Position numbers and translations under genes: made by a program. Of a stretch of 25,310 nt of DNA, positions 1 through 7,287 are shown piece after piece (positions within the stretch are counted from its first letter, which is position 1; each line of letters starts with the position of its first letter). The notes under the pieces were generated by a model that saw only the letters and a list, made by a program, of their open reading frames with translations, made no database searches and was not told the DNA's origin. Source of the stretch: a virus; IMG/VR virus record IMGVR_UViG_3300011116_000837, positions 1 through 25,310 of that record; one strand, given 5' to 3'.

Positions 1-86
1 GCAGTTGAAGAAGCGTTCACCACCGTTGCTGGAGGTGCTGGAATTGGAGGAGGAGCGGGCATCTTTGGTGAAGATGGCATGCACAT
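1..86 (-). CDS. Pro-rich small phage protein, N-terminus only (partial)
   Basis: Only the first 28 codons are in the window; the gene runs off the left edge. The ATG at 86 is preceded by AGGAAAA about 9 bases upstream and lies directly after the preceding gene's stop. The visible product begins MCMPSSPKMPAPPPIPAPP, a Cys-Pro start followed by a Pro/Ala run. This resembles the N-terminus of small proteins that many marine T7-like podoviruses carry just before the portal gene, possibly serving like T7 gp7.3; that role is inference. The same bases read on the plus strand give a Gly-rich peptide, which I regard as the shadow of this gene. Confidence 0.6.
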   Translation of the reverse strand, partial: MCMPSSPKMPAPPPIPAPPATVVNASST

Positions 87-87
87 T

Positions 88-276
88 TTATGGTTTTCCT
101 ATTGTTGAAGTTGATAATATGTTGTTATTTTGTTCTTCTTTTAATTGTTTTAAATATTTAACAACGCTTGATTGGCCTGCTTTGAACCATATAATTCTTT
201 CATTATCGTTCAATTCAGGTGATTTATCAGGGAATTTTTGCTCTAAATAATCGATTAATTCTTGAGTTATAAGCAT
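88..276 (-). CDS. Small conserved-type phage protein, 62 aa, unknown function
   Basis: The product is a short soluble protein, MLITQELIDYLEQKFPDKSP at the start, with a predicted helical middle (residues about 25-48) and no membrane segment. GGAT five bases before the ATG acts as ribosome binding site. It sits between the 106-aa gene and the Pro-rich gene at the left edge. Its sequence style (LIxYLxxKFPDKSP, then FKAGQxSVVxYL) is familiar from small proteins at the boundary of the replication and structural modules of marine podoviruses, but I know no function for it. Confidence 0.7.
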   Translation of the reverse strand: MLITQELIDYLEQKFPDKSPELNDNERIIWFKAGQSSVVKYLKQLKEEQNNNILSTSTIGKP

Positions 277-310
277 ATGTTATCCAAGAGAGCAACCTAA
301 TAGGCGGGTT

Positions 311-631
311 TTAAAGATCATAACCATAATTAATATAAGTAATCTTTAAAATGTTTTTTGTTGGTATTATTATTGCGTTTCCACAATCTTGTAAGATTAT
401 TTTTCCTTCAAATTCGTCAAAACCAAAATCAGAAGTTAAAACTGTACTTTCTTTATTTCTTGATATTAAATAACCAACACTGCAGCAAACGGCGTGTGTT
501 TTATTTTTAGTTTCATCTATATTTTCCCACGTAGTGCTAGATTGTGCATCCTCCCATAAAATAAATGTTAATGGGTATTCAATTTTCTTAATTTTAAGAA
601 ACTGTATTATTTTCTTCAACAGGTTTTTCAT
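311..631 (-). CDS. Hypothetical protein, 106 aa
   Basis: The product begins with a basic amphipathic helix (KNLLKKIIQFLKIKKIEY), then continues as a probable beta-rich globular domain with two adjacent Cys (CCS, about residue 49) and FGFDEFEG near 69. There is no signal peptide or clear membrane span. The start lies inside the end of the 76-aa gene (38-base overlap) without a clear Shine-Dalgarno, which suggests translational coupling. I do not recognise the family. It is part of the minus-strand string after the DNA-metabolism genes. Confidence 0.6.
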   Translation of the reverse strand: MKNLLKKIIQFLKIKKIEYPLTFILWEDAQSSTTWENIDETKNKTHAVCCSVGYLISRNKESTVLTSDFGFDEFEGKIILQDCGNAIIIPTKNILKITYINYGYDL

Positions 632-824
632 CTGGTATTTCTTCTATTGTGCTTCTTTCTTTAAGTGTGTGTAAAATTTTAAATTTAGATTTACTGCTTG
701 GAGGAAATGTTCTTATATCTCCTAATTGTGGAGTTTTAGCGTAAAACTTATCTTCTATTAAAATTTCAACAGTTAAATAAGTCAAAACTTTCCAATGTCG
801 TATTTTCTGTAAATCTATAGTCAT
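594..824 (-). CDS. Hypothetical protein, 76 aa
   Basis: The ATG overlaps the stop of the DUF3310-like gene as TAATG, so it is read by termination-reinitiation. The sequence has a beta-rich first half (VLTYLTVEILIEDKFYAK) and an acidic, Pro/Glu-rich tail (IPDEKPVEEN). No catalytic motif, membrane span or metal site is visible. The tight coupling with its neighbours supports a real gene; its function is unknown. Confidence 0.6.
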   Translation of the reverse strand: MTIDLQKIRHWKVLTYLTVEILIEDKFYAKTPQLGDIRTFPPSSKSKFKILHTLKERSTIEEIPDEKPVEENNTVS

Positions 825-1081
825 TAATATTTAGATATAAAAGGTTTTGCTGGTGCTGCTTCTTTTTTAGACCCATAATCTCTTTCAATAATCATTTCAA
901 TGTAATGAATAGCTTTTTCTAAATCTTGTTTACCGCCTTTATCTCTATGACGGCACAAATATTTAATGGCGTTTCCTTCTGCAAATAATAAATTATTATC
1001 GTTAATAAATTTAGATGGTTGTATAGAAAACTTTTTATAGTGAGATCCGCCAATCTGTTTAAAAAATATTGAATTAGTCAT
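824..1081 (-). CDS. DUF3310-family protein, 85 aa
   Basis: The segment IGGSHYKKFSIQP, then LFAEGNAIKYLCRH and DLEKAIHYIEMII, follows the pattern of DUF3310 proteins, small phage proteins whose family includes part of T7 gp1.7, a nucleotide-kinase-related protein. An early ATG at 1096 has no ribosome site, while the ATG at 1081 has GGAG nine bases upstream, so 1081 is chosen. It overlaps the stop of the small acidic gene upstream and is coupled to the 76-aa gene downstream through TAATG. A role in nucleotide metabolism or replication fits the neighbourhood but is inferred. Confidence 0.8.
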   Translation of the reverse strand: MTNSIFFKQIGGSHYKKFSIQPSKFINDNNLLFAEGNAIKYLCRHRDKGGKQDLEKAIHYIEMIIERDYGSKKEAAPAKPFISKY

Positions 1082-1223
1082 CTTTAGTTTCTCCATTTTG
1101 ATCTGATTTAAAAATACATTCTAAATATAAAGAATAAAAAAAAGATTTTAAATCTTCAGGATATCCTTCTTCTTCACTTAATTTTTTATACTTTTCTGCT
1201 TCTTTTTCTAGTTTTGATTTCAT
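1074..1223 (-). CDS. Small charged protein, 49 aa
   Basis: This short reading frame fills the gap between the PD-(D/E)XK nuclease and the DUF3310 gene. It overlaps the first by 38 bases and the second by 8. The product has a Lys/Glu-rich helical first half (residues 1-19), then an aromatic stretch (SFFYSLYLECIF, 27-38) and an acidic end. GGAG lies 12 bases before the ATG, which is somewhat far. The fit between neighbours is the main evidence. No family is recognised. Confidence 0.5.
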   Translation of the reverse strand: MKSKLEKEAEKYKKLSEEEGYPEDLKSFFYSLYLECIFKSDQNGETKDD

Positions 1224-1533
1224 TTGGTTTACTTTCTCCATTTATGTTTGAAAAATAAAATTTAACTTTCATTTGTTTTTGAATAGAACTTAATGATCTT
1301 GAAATAATAGAATTGTTTTTTTTCCTGCGTGAAACACTTTTTACATCTATTAAATATGAAGTACCGCTATCATCAGTAAGAACAAGATCAAACGGACACG
1401 CTGGATCTAAAGATTTTGAAACAAAATAACCTTGCTTTAAGCAATCGTGAGCAACAGCTAATTCAGCTAATGTTCCTTTTAAAGAAGGTTTTTTACGAAG
1501 TTTTAAATCATTGTATTTTAATACAGGCTTCAT
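1186..1533 (-). CDS. PD-(D/E)XK-type nuclease, 115 aa
   Basis: The layout matches the compact PD-(D/E)XK nuclease fold: an early helix with Glu (LAELA, E24), then PFDLVL (D49) and YLIDVKS with D63 and K65 as the D-xK pair. This is the pattern of small endonuclease or Holliday-junction-resolvase-like proteins (PDDEXK endonuclease family). The C-terminus is strongly basic (KTRKRSRKV), suited to DNA binding. The ATG overlaps the stop of the exonuclease gene (ATGA), giving tight coupling. Its place beside exonuclease and polymerase suggests work on recombination or replication intermediates, or on host DNA breakdown; the exact substrate cannot be read from sequence. Confidence 0.75.
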   Translation of the reverse strand: MKPVLKYNDLKLRKKPSLKGTLAELAVAHDCLKQGYFVSKSLDPACPFDLVLTDDSGTSYLIDVKSVSRRKKNNSIISRSLSSIQKQMKVKFYFSNINGESKPNEIKTRKRSRKV

Positions 1534-2351
1534 ATTTTAGTTCCAAATACGGTTGTAGTTTTTTCAAGACCATCACTGCCTGCGTAAGTTAATTTCACGC
1601 CTACAAGTTTTTCAACTTTTGGAGGATTCCAAAGTGTGTGAGATTTTATTTTTAAATTGTAATCAGATCCTTTTAAAATCCTAGCAACTCTTGCTTGCTG
1701 TAAAGCATCGTTTTCTGTTAATCCTTGACTTTCAAAACTTTCAACTATTTTAGCCCAATAATTTTTACATCCTGCTAAAGCTTTTTCAGCTTTTACAATT
1801 CCAAAAGTAGGACAACCTTTATAATTATCTGATTGATCTCCAACTAAAATTTGTAAATAAAAATTATGTTCAGCTTGTTTTTTAGATATTTTAAAAAATT
1901 CTCTATTAGCTGGATTATAGTGTAATCCTTCAACTTGGTTTAAATCTTTATCTTCAGAACATATAATTTTATTTCCAGGTAATATTTTTGTAGTTGCTAA
2001 TATTCCTATAATATCATCAGCTTCTAATTTAGATTTTGAATACCCGTTGTAATTTTTATAAATATAATCTTTACAAAATTTTAGTGTTAATGGCTTCCTT
2101 TGTGATTTTCTGTTTTCTTTATATGAAGGTAAAATTTCATTTCTAAAATTTAATTTATCTGAAAATGCTGAAACTATTTTAGTGCATTGTGTTTCTTCTT
2201 TTAATCTATCAAAATAATCTACGATCAATCTTTGACATTCAGTTTCATCTGAATGAAGCGTCCACACTTCATTTTCCCATCTTATTGGTGTTTCACTTAC
2301 CGCTGCAATTTTATAAGCAACAATATCTGCATCAACTAATAATATACTCAT
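1530..2351 (-). CDS. T7 gp6-like 5'-3' exonuclease (FEN/5'-nuclease family)
   Basis: The product has 273 residues, near the usual length for phage FEN-type exonucleases. Metal-binding acidic clusters appear in family order: LLVDADIVAYK (D7, D9) at the N-terminus, LEADDIIGIL in the middle, CSEDKDL next, and VGDQSDNYKGCPTFG, which matches the Gly-Asp-x-x-Asp-Asn plus helix-hairpin-helix region. In T7 this enzyme removes RNA primers and degrades host DNA. The ATG overlaps the preceding stop (TAATG), and the stop overlaps the following nuclease start, so three genes form a coupled string. Confidence 0.9.
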   Translation of the reverse strand: MSILLVDADIVAYKIAAVSETPIRWENEVWTLHSDETECQRLIVDYFDRLKEETQCTKIVSAFSDKLNFRNEILPSYKENRKSQRKPLTLKFCKDYIYKNYNGYSKSKLEADDIIGILATTKILPGNKIICSEDKDLNQVEGLHYNPANREFFKISKKQAEHNFYLQILVGDQSDNYKGCPTFGIVKAEKALAGCKNYWAKIVESFESQGLTENDALQQARVARILKGSDYNLKIKSHTLWNPPKVEKLVGVKLTYAGSDGLEKTTTVFGTKI

Positions 2352-2653
2352 TACGCATTTCCTTTTGGTTTAAGTCTGTTTAAATCTAATCTAATTATGT
2401 TAGTGTCTTTTTCTAAATCAGTTCGAAAATCTCCTTTTATAAATTTTCTTTTTACTTCTTCTTCAATTACAACTTCTGCTAACAAAGCGTGGTAGTTATC
2501 TATAGTTTTTAAAAAAGCACTAAACGCAGCTCCAACTTGCAAAGCTGGACTTGAAGCTATTGAGTGCATCGTGTCTGTTGGTAATTTTTTTTCATACACT
2601 GTGTATGTAAGACGTTCGTCTCCAATGTCCGTAAGGACAAATATTAATTGCAT
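2351..2653 (-). CDS. Hypothetical protein, 100 aa
   Basis: This small protein lies between DNA polymerase and exonuclease and is coupled to the latter by TAATG. It has a beta-strand-rich start (MQLIFVLTDIGDERLTYTVY), a helical middle with Ala (SPALQVGAAFSAFL) and a charged end. No membrane span or catalytic motif stands out. In T7-like phages this slot often holds small accessory proteins of unknown function. I do not recognise its family. Confidence 0.65.
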   Translation of the reverse strand: MQLIFVLTDIGDERLTYTVYEKKLPTDTMHSIASSPALQVGAAFSAFLKTIDNYHALLAEVVIEEEVKRKFIKGDFRTDLEKDTNIIRLDLNRLKPKGNA

Positions 2654-2673
2654 GGTTTTTATTTGTGTAGGGG

Positions 2674-4419
2674 TTAGTGTGTTTCAGCCCAATTGCGTCC
2701 TATTTTATAAGACGCACTAAGCGGTACTCTAAGTTTAAAATACTCCCCTGCTTCTTTTATGCTTTCAACTGCAAGTTTGCCCACTTGCTCGGCTATCTCT
2801 GGTTTAGCTTCTATTTGAAATTCGTCATGAATTGTAGCAACTACAAAAGCATCTAATGATTTTAATTTATCCCACAAAATCACAAGTGCTTTCTTCATCA
2901 CTATACCGCCACAAGATTGGATTAAAAGATTAAGCTGTGCGGACTGTGATCTTGAAGTTAAAATTCTTTTATCAATTGCTCTTATAATTCCCGTTGCTTC
3001 ACACTTCTCATAAATGTCTTGTTTTAATTCTTTTAAAAATGGTAAAGCCTTATAAAATTTATCATAAATTTGTTTACCTTCAGTCAAACTACATTCTAAT
3101 ATTTCTGAAAGTTTTTTGTAAGAACAACCATAAAGCAAAGCATAAAACATTCTTTTAGCTAACTCTCTTGAAGTTAACCCAGCTGCTTTCATATTATATG
3201 TGTGAAAATCTCCACTTAAAATTAATTCAACATACTCTTTTCCTTTGGTGTAATTGTAAATATAGTGAGACAGACATAATGCTTCTAGTGAATTAGCATC
3301 TACACCAACCATTAAATATCCTTTTGTTGGAATAAATAATTCTCTACATTCTTTTCCATAAATGGAATGAATATTAGGAACTTGCATCAAATTAGGTCTT
3401 AATGATGCCATTCTGCCTGTAACAATATTAGTTACATATTGAGTGTGTATACGACCATCCTTAACAACCTTTAACCAGGCGTTAGTTCCGTCACTTAACA
3501 TTCCTAATCTTTTTTCCAATGTTAAATATTCGTTTAATAATTTTGCCTCTGGGTATTCTAAATTTTCCAAAATTTTTTCATCTACAATTGGTTGTCCTGT
3601 TTCTGTAAAGTGTTTAGGTTTCCAATTATGTAAAGCTTTAAGTCTATTAGCTATGTGTTGTCGTGATGACGGATTAAACTTTACAACTTTAGTTTTCTTA
3701 ACTGGCACACCTTTTACATATCCAAACTTTTTAGAATTAACTTTAGGTACAAATGTTCCTAAATCTTCAACCCAATCTTTAAATGTCTCATCTAATTTTA
3801 ATTTCAATTCATTTGATTTAGATAATAAAGTTGCGTGTAATTGTTGGGCTTTTAAAACATCAAATCCCATTCCTTTTTTTTCTTGTTGCTTTGTTATAAA
3901 AGTAATTTGATGTTCTAAATCTATTGACTCAAGACTAAAGTCTTTTGTAGTTAGTTTCTCGTAAAGTTTTTTTGTAAGTTCAACATCCCTTATGCAATAC
4001 TCTAACATTTCAGGTGTGAATTTTTCAAAATTAGAAACTTCAAAATCCATTTTAGGAAAACCCAAACGAGTTCCCCAAGCTTTTAAATTATGCTTTCCAC
4101 AAACTGTTCTGTCCTCTCGCCAACTCTTTTTTACATCCACGCTATTTGCGATATCTGGGTAGATAAGGCGACTAAGGCAAAGCGTATCGTGGACTAACTC
4201 TCGTTTATGAGAGTAGTTGTATAATTTATTGAGCACGGGGAGGTCGTACCCAATAACATTATGGCCAACTATTAAGTTGTCGGCGAGAAGTTCTATTCCT
4301 TTCGGAATTTCGTTACCTACAAATGGAATTGTTTTATTTCCATCGTTAATTACTAAACAATGAACAACTGAAGGATTTAATCCGTTTGTTTCAATATCAA
4401 AAATTAAGGTCTGTTTCAT
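2674..4419 (-). CDS. T7 gp5-like family A DNA polymerase
   Basis: This is a replicative PolA-type polymerase with proofreading. The 3'-5' exonuclease motifs are IFDIETNGL (D8, E10), GHNVIGYDLPVLN (52-64) and YCIRDV (141-146). Polymerase motif A is VGVDANSLEA (D374), motif B is RELAKRMFYALLYG (R418, K422, Y426) and motif C is HDEFQIE (531-537). The residue equal to E. coli Pol I 762 is Tyr426, as in T7. At 581 residues it is shorter than T7 gp5 (about 700), so the thioredoxin-binding insertion may be missing; that is inferred from length. The start overlaps the end of the primase-helicase gene by 23 bases. Confidence 0.95.
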   Translation of the reverse strand: MKQTLIFDIETNGLNPSVVHCLVINDGNKTIPFVGNEIPKGIELLADNLIVGHNVIGYDLPVLNKLYNYSHKRELVHDTLCLSRLIYPDIANSVDVKKSWREDRTVCGKHNLKAWGTRLGFPKMDFEVSNFEKFTPEMLEYCIRDVELTKKLYEKLTTKDFSLESIDLEHQITFITKQQEKKGMGFDVLKAQQLHATLLSKSNELKLKLDETFKDWVEDLGTFVPKVNSKKFGYVKGVPVKKTKVVKFNPSSRQHIANRLKALHNWKPKHFTETGQPIVDEKILENLEYPEAKLLNEYLTLEKRLGMLSDGTNAWLKVVKDGRIHTQYVTNIVTGRMASLRPNLMQVPNIHSIYGKECRELFIPTKGYLMVGVDANSLEALCLSHYIYNYTKGKEYVELILSGDFHTYNMKAAGLTSRELAKRMFYALLYGCSYKKLSEILECSLTEGKQIYDKFYKALPFLKELKQDIYEKCEATGIIRAIDKRILTSRSQSAQLNLLIQSCGGIVMKKALVILWDKLKSLDAFVVATIHDEFQIEAKPEIAEQVGKLAVESIKEAGEYFKLRVPLSASYKIGRNWAETH

Positions 4420-5995
4420 ATTCTGTTAATATTCCTTTCTGTGAATCATATTTTAAAGTACATCCTTTGCCTGTTATCCCAGCAAATCTATTTTTTAAAA
4501 TTCTAATAAATGCTAAATTCTTTTGTGCTTCTTCTGAAGTTGATCTCTCAACACCTAATACAATATCACTTAACTGACTTATGCTTGCCGATCCTCTAAG
4601 ATGTCCCAAAGAAGTTTTTAAACCGTCAGTGTGATCTTTATTTCCTTCTGGTCTTTTTAAATGACTAACTAAAATTATACCTATGTTTAATTGTTCTGCT
4701 AATTTTCTAATTTTAGTCATCAGCATGTCTATTGTTTTTCTTTCATCGTAAGTTTCTAAACCGCTTACAATAATGCTGATGTGGTCTATAATTAAAAATT
4801 CACAATCTAATCCAGTAGCAAAAAATTTAATTTTACTTAAAATTGTATCTTCTTCTATACTGCCCCAATGATCGTATAAAAATACATTTCCATTACCTAT
4901 GGTTTCTCGATAGCCTTTTTCTAATTCAGCATCACTTAAATTATCTCTGTTAATATGAATAGGTTTTTGTAAATGTAATCCAATAATACCCTCACAAGTT
5001 CTTTTTAAACTTTCTTCTAAAGATATAATTCCAACTTTATGGTTTGTGTTTATTAAATGTAAAGCTACCTGTTTAGTTACTAAAGTTTTCCCAATTCCTG
5101 AACCACCACAAATAGTTACAATTTCTCTTTTCCTTAAACCAAAAAGTTTTTTATTTAAAGAGTCAAAAGGATAAAATGCTGATGCTTTTTCATTTGGTTT
5201 TTTTATTAAGTCCCAAAGATCAGTACCTGCTATAATTCCATCAGGCCTGTAAGGTTTAGCTTGCCACATAGCTTTAACTACTTCTTCTGTTCTTCCTGCT
5301 ACAAGCATTTCATTAACATCCTTTAAAGGAAGTGATGCTATTTTACATTTACCTACTGTAAATAATTCTGCACATTCTTTACTTGCCTGGACACCTTGAT
5401 CGTCTTGATCGAAAAAAATAACTACTTGTTCAAAGCTTTCTAAATATTCTAAATTCTTTTTAATTGCTTTAACTGATCCTGCTGTACCGTTTGGAATTGA
5501 AACTACAGGGTATTTTAAATTTAATATTTGACTTAATGAAAGAGCATCTATTTCACCCTCAGTAATGCAAATCATTTTACCATTTGGCTGCCATAAGTTT
5601 TGTCCAAACAGTGTTGCTTCGTCTATGTTTCCTACAGTTCTAAAATCTTTATTTTTAAATCTTACTTTTTGAAAACATATTTGTTTATTTTTATTATAGT
5701 AATTTGCTACTTGTACTGCTTCATTATTGTATGTGCCGATTGTGTAATTCCACTTTTTACAAGTGTCTAACGTAATTTTTCTTGAAGATAAACTCTGATG
5801 CGTGCCTTGAATAAAATTAAACGCTGGTACAGTTTGGGTTTTAGTTTCAATATTTTTTGCGTCATTAACATGAGTGTTACACACAAAGCAAAAAGTATGA
5901 TTGTCAGAATATAAAGAATTGCCGTCGGAAGAACCACAAACGCTACAAGGCATGTGTCTAATAAACGTGCTAGTATTATTTTCATCTTTTAACAT
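4397..5995 (-). CDS. T7 gp4-like DNA primase-helicase
   Basis: The protein joins a zinc-ribbon primase to a RecA-type helicase. Near the N-terminus is CSVCG followed by CFVC (two Cys pairs about 19 apart). The TOPRIM fold shows CITEGEIDAL and VVIFFDQDDQG. The helicase has Walker A GGSGIGKT (about residues 297-304) and Walker B FLIIDHIS. The frame stays open upstream to a TTG at 6025 and an ATG at 6007, but the ATG at 5995 has GGGAG five bases before it, so I place the start there (532 aa). The choice matters little because the zinc site is kept. It acts at the replication fork with the polymerase encoded next. Confidence 0.93.
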   Translation of the reverse strand: MLKDENNTSTFIRHMPCSVCGSSDGNSLYSDNHTFCFVCNTHVNDAKNIETKTQTVPAFNFIQGTHQSLSSRKITLDTCKKWNYTIGTYNNEAVQVANYYNKNKQICFQKVRFKNKDFRTVGNIDEATLFGQNLWQPNGKMICITEGEIDALSLSQILNLKYPVVSIPNGTAGSVKAIKKNLEYLESFEQVVIFFDQDDQGVQASKECAELFTVGKCKIASLPLKDVNEMLVAGRTEEVVKAMWQAKPYRPDGIIAGTDLWDLIKKPNEKASAFYPFDSLNKKLFGLRKREIVTICGGSGIGKTLVTKQVALHLINTNHKVGIISLEESLKRTCEGIIGLHLQKPIHINRDNLSDAELEKGYRETIGNGNVFLYDHWGSIEEDTILSKIKFFATGLDCEFLIIDHISIIVSGLETYDERKTIDMLMTKIRKLAEQLNIGIILVSHLKRPEGNKDHTDGLKTSLGHLRGSASISQLSDIVLGVERSTSEEAQKNLAFIRILKNRFAGITGKGCTLKYDSQKGILTEYETDLNF

Positions 5996-6015
5996 CAGTT
6001 CTCCCATAGTTAATT

Positions 6016-6387
6016 TTAAATCCAATCTTTAGGTACTAATTTATCTGCGAATTTAATTCCGTGCTTGTTGCAAAAATCTGCATATGTTGTTTTAGAATTT
6101 TTATAAATTTTGTTTTTAGAATTACCAAAAATAAATCGTATATCGATCTCAGGGTGTTGATTTTTTATAAGTAAATGTTTTTGGCGATCTGACAATTTCC
6201 AAAACCCTTTAACTTCAATAAAAATTCCATTCTCTAGTTCAATATCTGGCTTGTATTTATGTTTTGTACTTGGTTTTAAATATTCAACTGTAGATTCTTC
6301 ATATTTAAATTTAACTTTTCTTTCAGCCAAATCTTTTGCAACGGTAGCTTCTAAGCCACTACGAAATTTAAAAGTCGAATTTTTCAT
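6016..6387 (-). CDS. T7 gp3-like endonuclease I (Holliday junction resolvase)
   Basis: The 123-aa product matches T7 endonuclease I in its active site: E13 (in FRSGLEA), D48 (KYKPDIE), E58 and K60 (FIEVKG). The spacing 35-10-2 equals that of T7 E20, D55, E65, K67. The enzyme cuts branched DNA and helps break down host DNA and resolve concatemers. A TTG at 6393 is also in frame, but the ATG at 6387 lies inside the end of the SSB gene and is a better start. Order SSB, endonuclease, primase-helicase is the T7 order 2.5-3-4. Confidence 0.93.
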   Translation of the reverse strand: MKNSTFKFRSGLEATVAKDLAERKVKFKYEESTVEYLKPSTKHKYKPDIELENGIFIEVKGFWKLSDRQKHLLIKNQHPEIDIRFIFGNSKNKIYKNSKTTYADFCNKHGIKFADKLVPKDWI

Positions 6388-6958
6388 CAGCAATTACAGT
6401 TTTTGTTTTAGCAACTGCTGGTAATTCTTTAGGAATAATTACTTCATACCCATCTTCTGATGAAAACCCGTAAGACTCAGAACTATCTTTTGTCTTGCCT
6501 TGAACTAATTCAGTTATTTGAACTGCTTTTAATTTCAAAGTCACTCCTGAACCAAGCATGTTATTAGTGTAAGTATAAATTTGAAAAGCTACTTTTCCTT
6601 TACTTCCACCCCATACAGAAAAATCTTTGTCTGTAATTAAATTTCCTTTTGAGTCAAAAAGTTTTGGCTTTTGTTCGTAGACAACTCCTGACTTGCTGGA
6701 AATTTTAGCTTTTAATTTAAATGAAAATTCATAACCACCTTCAACTTTTTTATAAGGCTTAAATGAACTAAGTTTTTTTGCATTTAATAATTTTAATGAT
6801 TCCTCAATTTCACTGATTATTGATTTACTGTGTGCATCAGATAAAACTAATTTAGCGTGATACAAACCGTCAGCATTAAATTTTGTATCAGGTTTAACTA
6901 AATGCGGGTAATTTAATACACCGATTTCTGTTGTTATTGTTTTTATTTTATTTTCCAT
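6368..6958 (-). CDS. T7 gp2.5-like single-stranded DNA-binding protein
   Basis: The 196-aa protein has the slot (between RNA polymerase and endonuclease I), the size and the build of gp2.5: a beta-rich OB-type body with aromatic strands (GGYEFSFKLKAKI, KVAFQIYTYTNNM) and a short acidic tail ending in Phe (ADEKFDF). In gp2.5 such a tail contacts the polymerase and helicase. No strong Shine-Dalgarno lies just before the ATG; GGAGG is found about 26 bases upstream, in a motif described separately. The gene overlaps endonuclease I by 20 bases. Confidence 0.82.
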   Translation of the reverse strand: MENKIKTITTEIGVLNYPHLVKPDTKFNADGLYHAKLVLSDAHSKSIISEIEESLKLLNAKKLSSFKPYKKVEGGYEFSFKLKAKISSKSGVVYEQKPKLFDSKGNLITDKDFSVWGGSKGKVAFQIYTYTNNMLGSGVTLKLKAVQITELVQGKTKDSSESYGFSSEDGYEVIIPKELPAVAKTKTVIADEKFDF

Positions 6959-6985
6959 GTTTTATTTTATTTTATGTTTTAGTCC

Positions 6986-7049
6986 TCCAAGAGAGTTCCT
7001 ATGTTCGTACTCCTTTTGATATCAATACAATACTAATATCAATACTAAT
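6986..7049 (-). promoter_or_regulatory. Intergenic control region before SSB
   Basis: The leader of the SSB gene holds two kinds of repeated sequence. A 15-base element AATATCAATACTAAT (7035-7049, plus-strand reading) with a partial copy at 7019-7028 recurs exactly at 7274-7288. The 10-base TCCAAGAGAG (6986-6995) recurs at 283-292 before another gene. On the minus strand the latter reads CTCTCTTGGAGGA, which loosely resembles single-subunit RNA polymerase promoters. This suggests one or more promoters, not proven. Confidence 0.35.
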
Positions 7050-7068
7050 AATAAATGCAATAAAAGAA

Positions 7069-7245
7069 TTAAATATACAAATAATTGCATATAGCTATGT
7101 AGATAAAAATTATGAATAAAATTATTACACTACTTAATGATATAATGTTTATTGTAATCCAAAATATTTTATTTAGTCTTTCTCTTTTATAAATTTTTTC
7201 CATAACCTCCCTTCTAAAATTTTCAAGCATATATTTATTGTCCAT
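7069..7245 (-). CDS. Small membrane protein, 58 aa
   Basis: A short frame between RNA polymerase and SSB that is easily missed. The ATG at 7245 has AGGAAA about seven bases upstream. The first 27 residues are charged and helical (MDNKYMLENFRREVMEKIYK), followed by one long hydrophobic stretch (about residues 28-58, WITINIISLSSVIILFIIF) that should span the membrane. The likely topology is a cytoplasmic N-terminus. It is flanked by copies of a 15-base repeat. Function unknown; small early membrane proteins of T7-like phages often act against host functions or exclude other phages, but nothing here shows that. Confidence 0.6.
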   Translation of the reverse strand: MDNKYMLENFRREVMEKIYKRERLNKIFWITINIISLSSVIILFIIFIYIAICNYLYI

Positions 7246-7287
7246 ATTTTCCTTTCGTTTTTAATACTGTTTCAATATCAATACTAA

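Noticed and set aside
5-250. Plus-strand open frame at the left edge
   Set aside because: It overlaps two minus-strand frames with ribosome sites and phage-like products; the Gly/Leu-rich start is the complement of the Pro-rich protein.
5767-5985. Hydrophobic minus-strand frame inside primase-helicase
   Set aside because: It lies entirely within the zinc-ribbon part of a clear gene in another frame.
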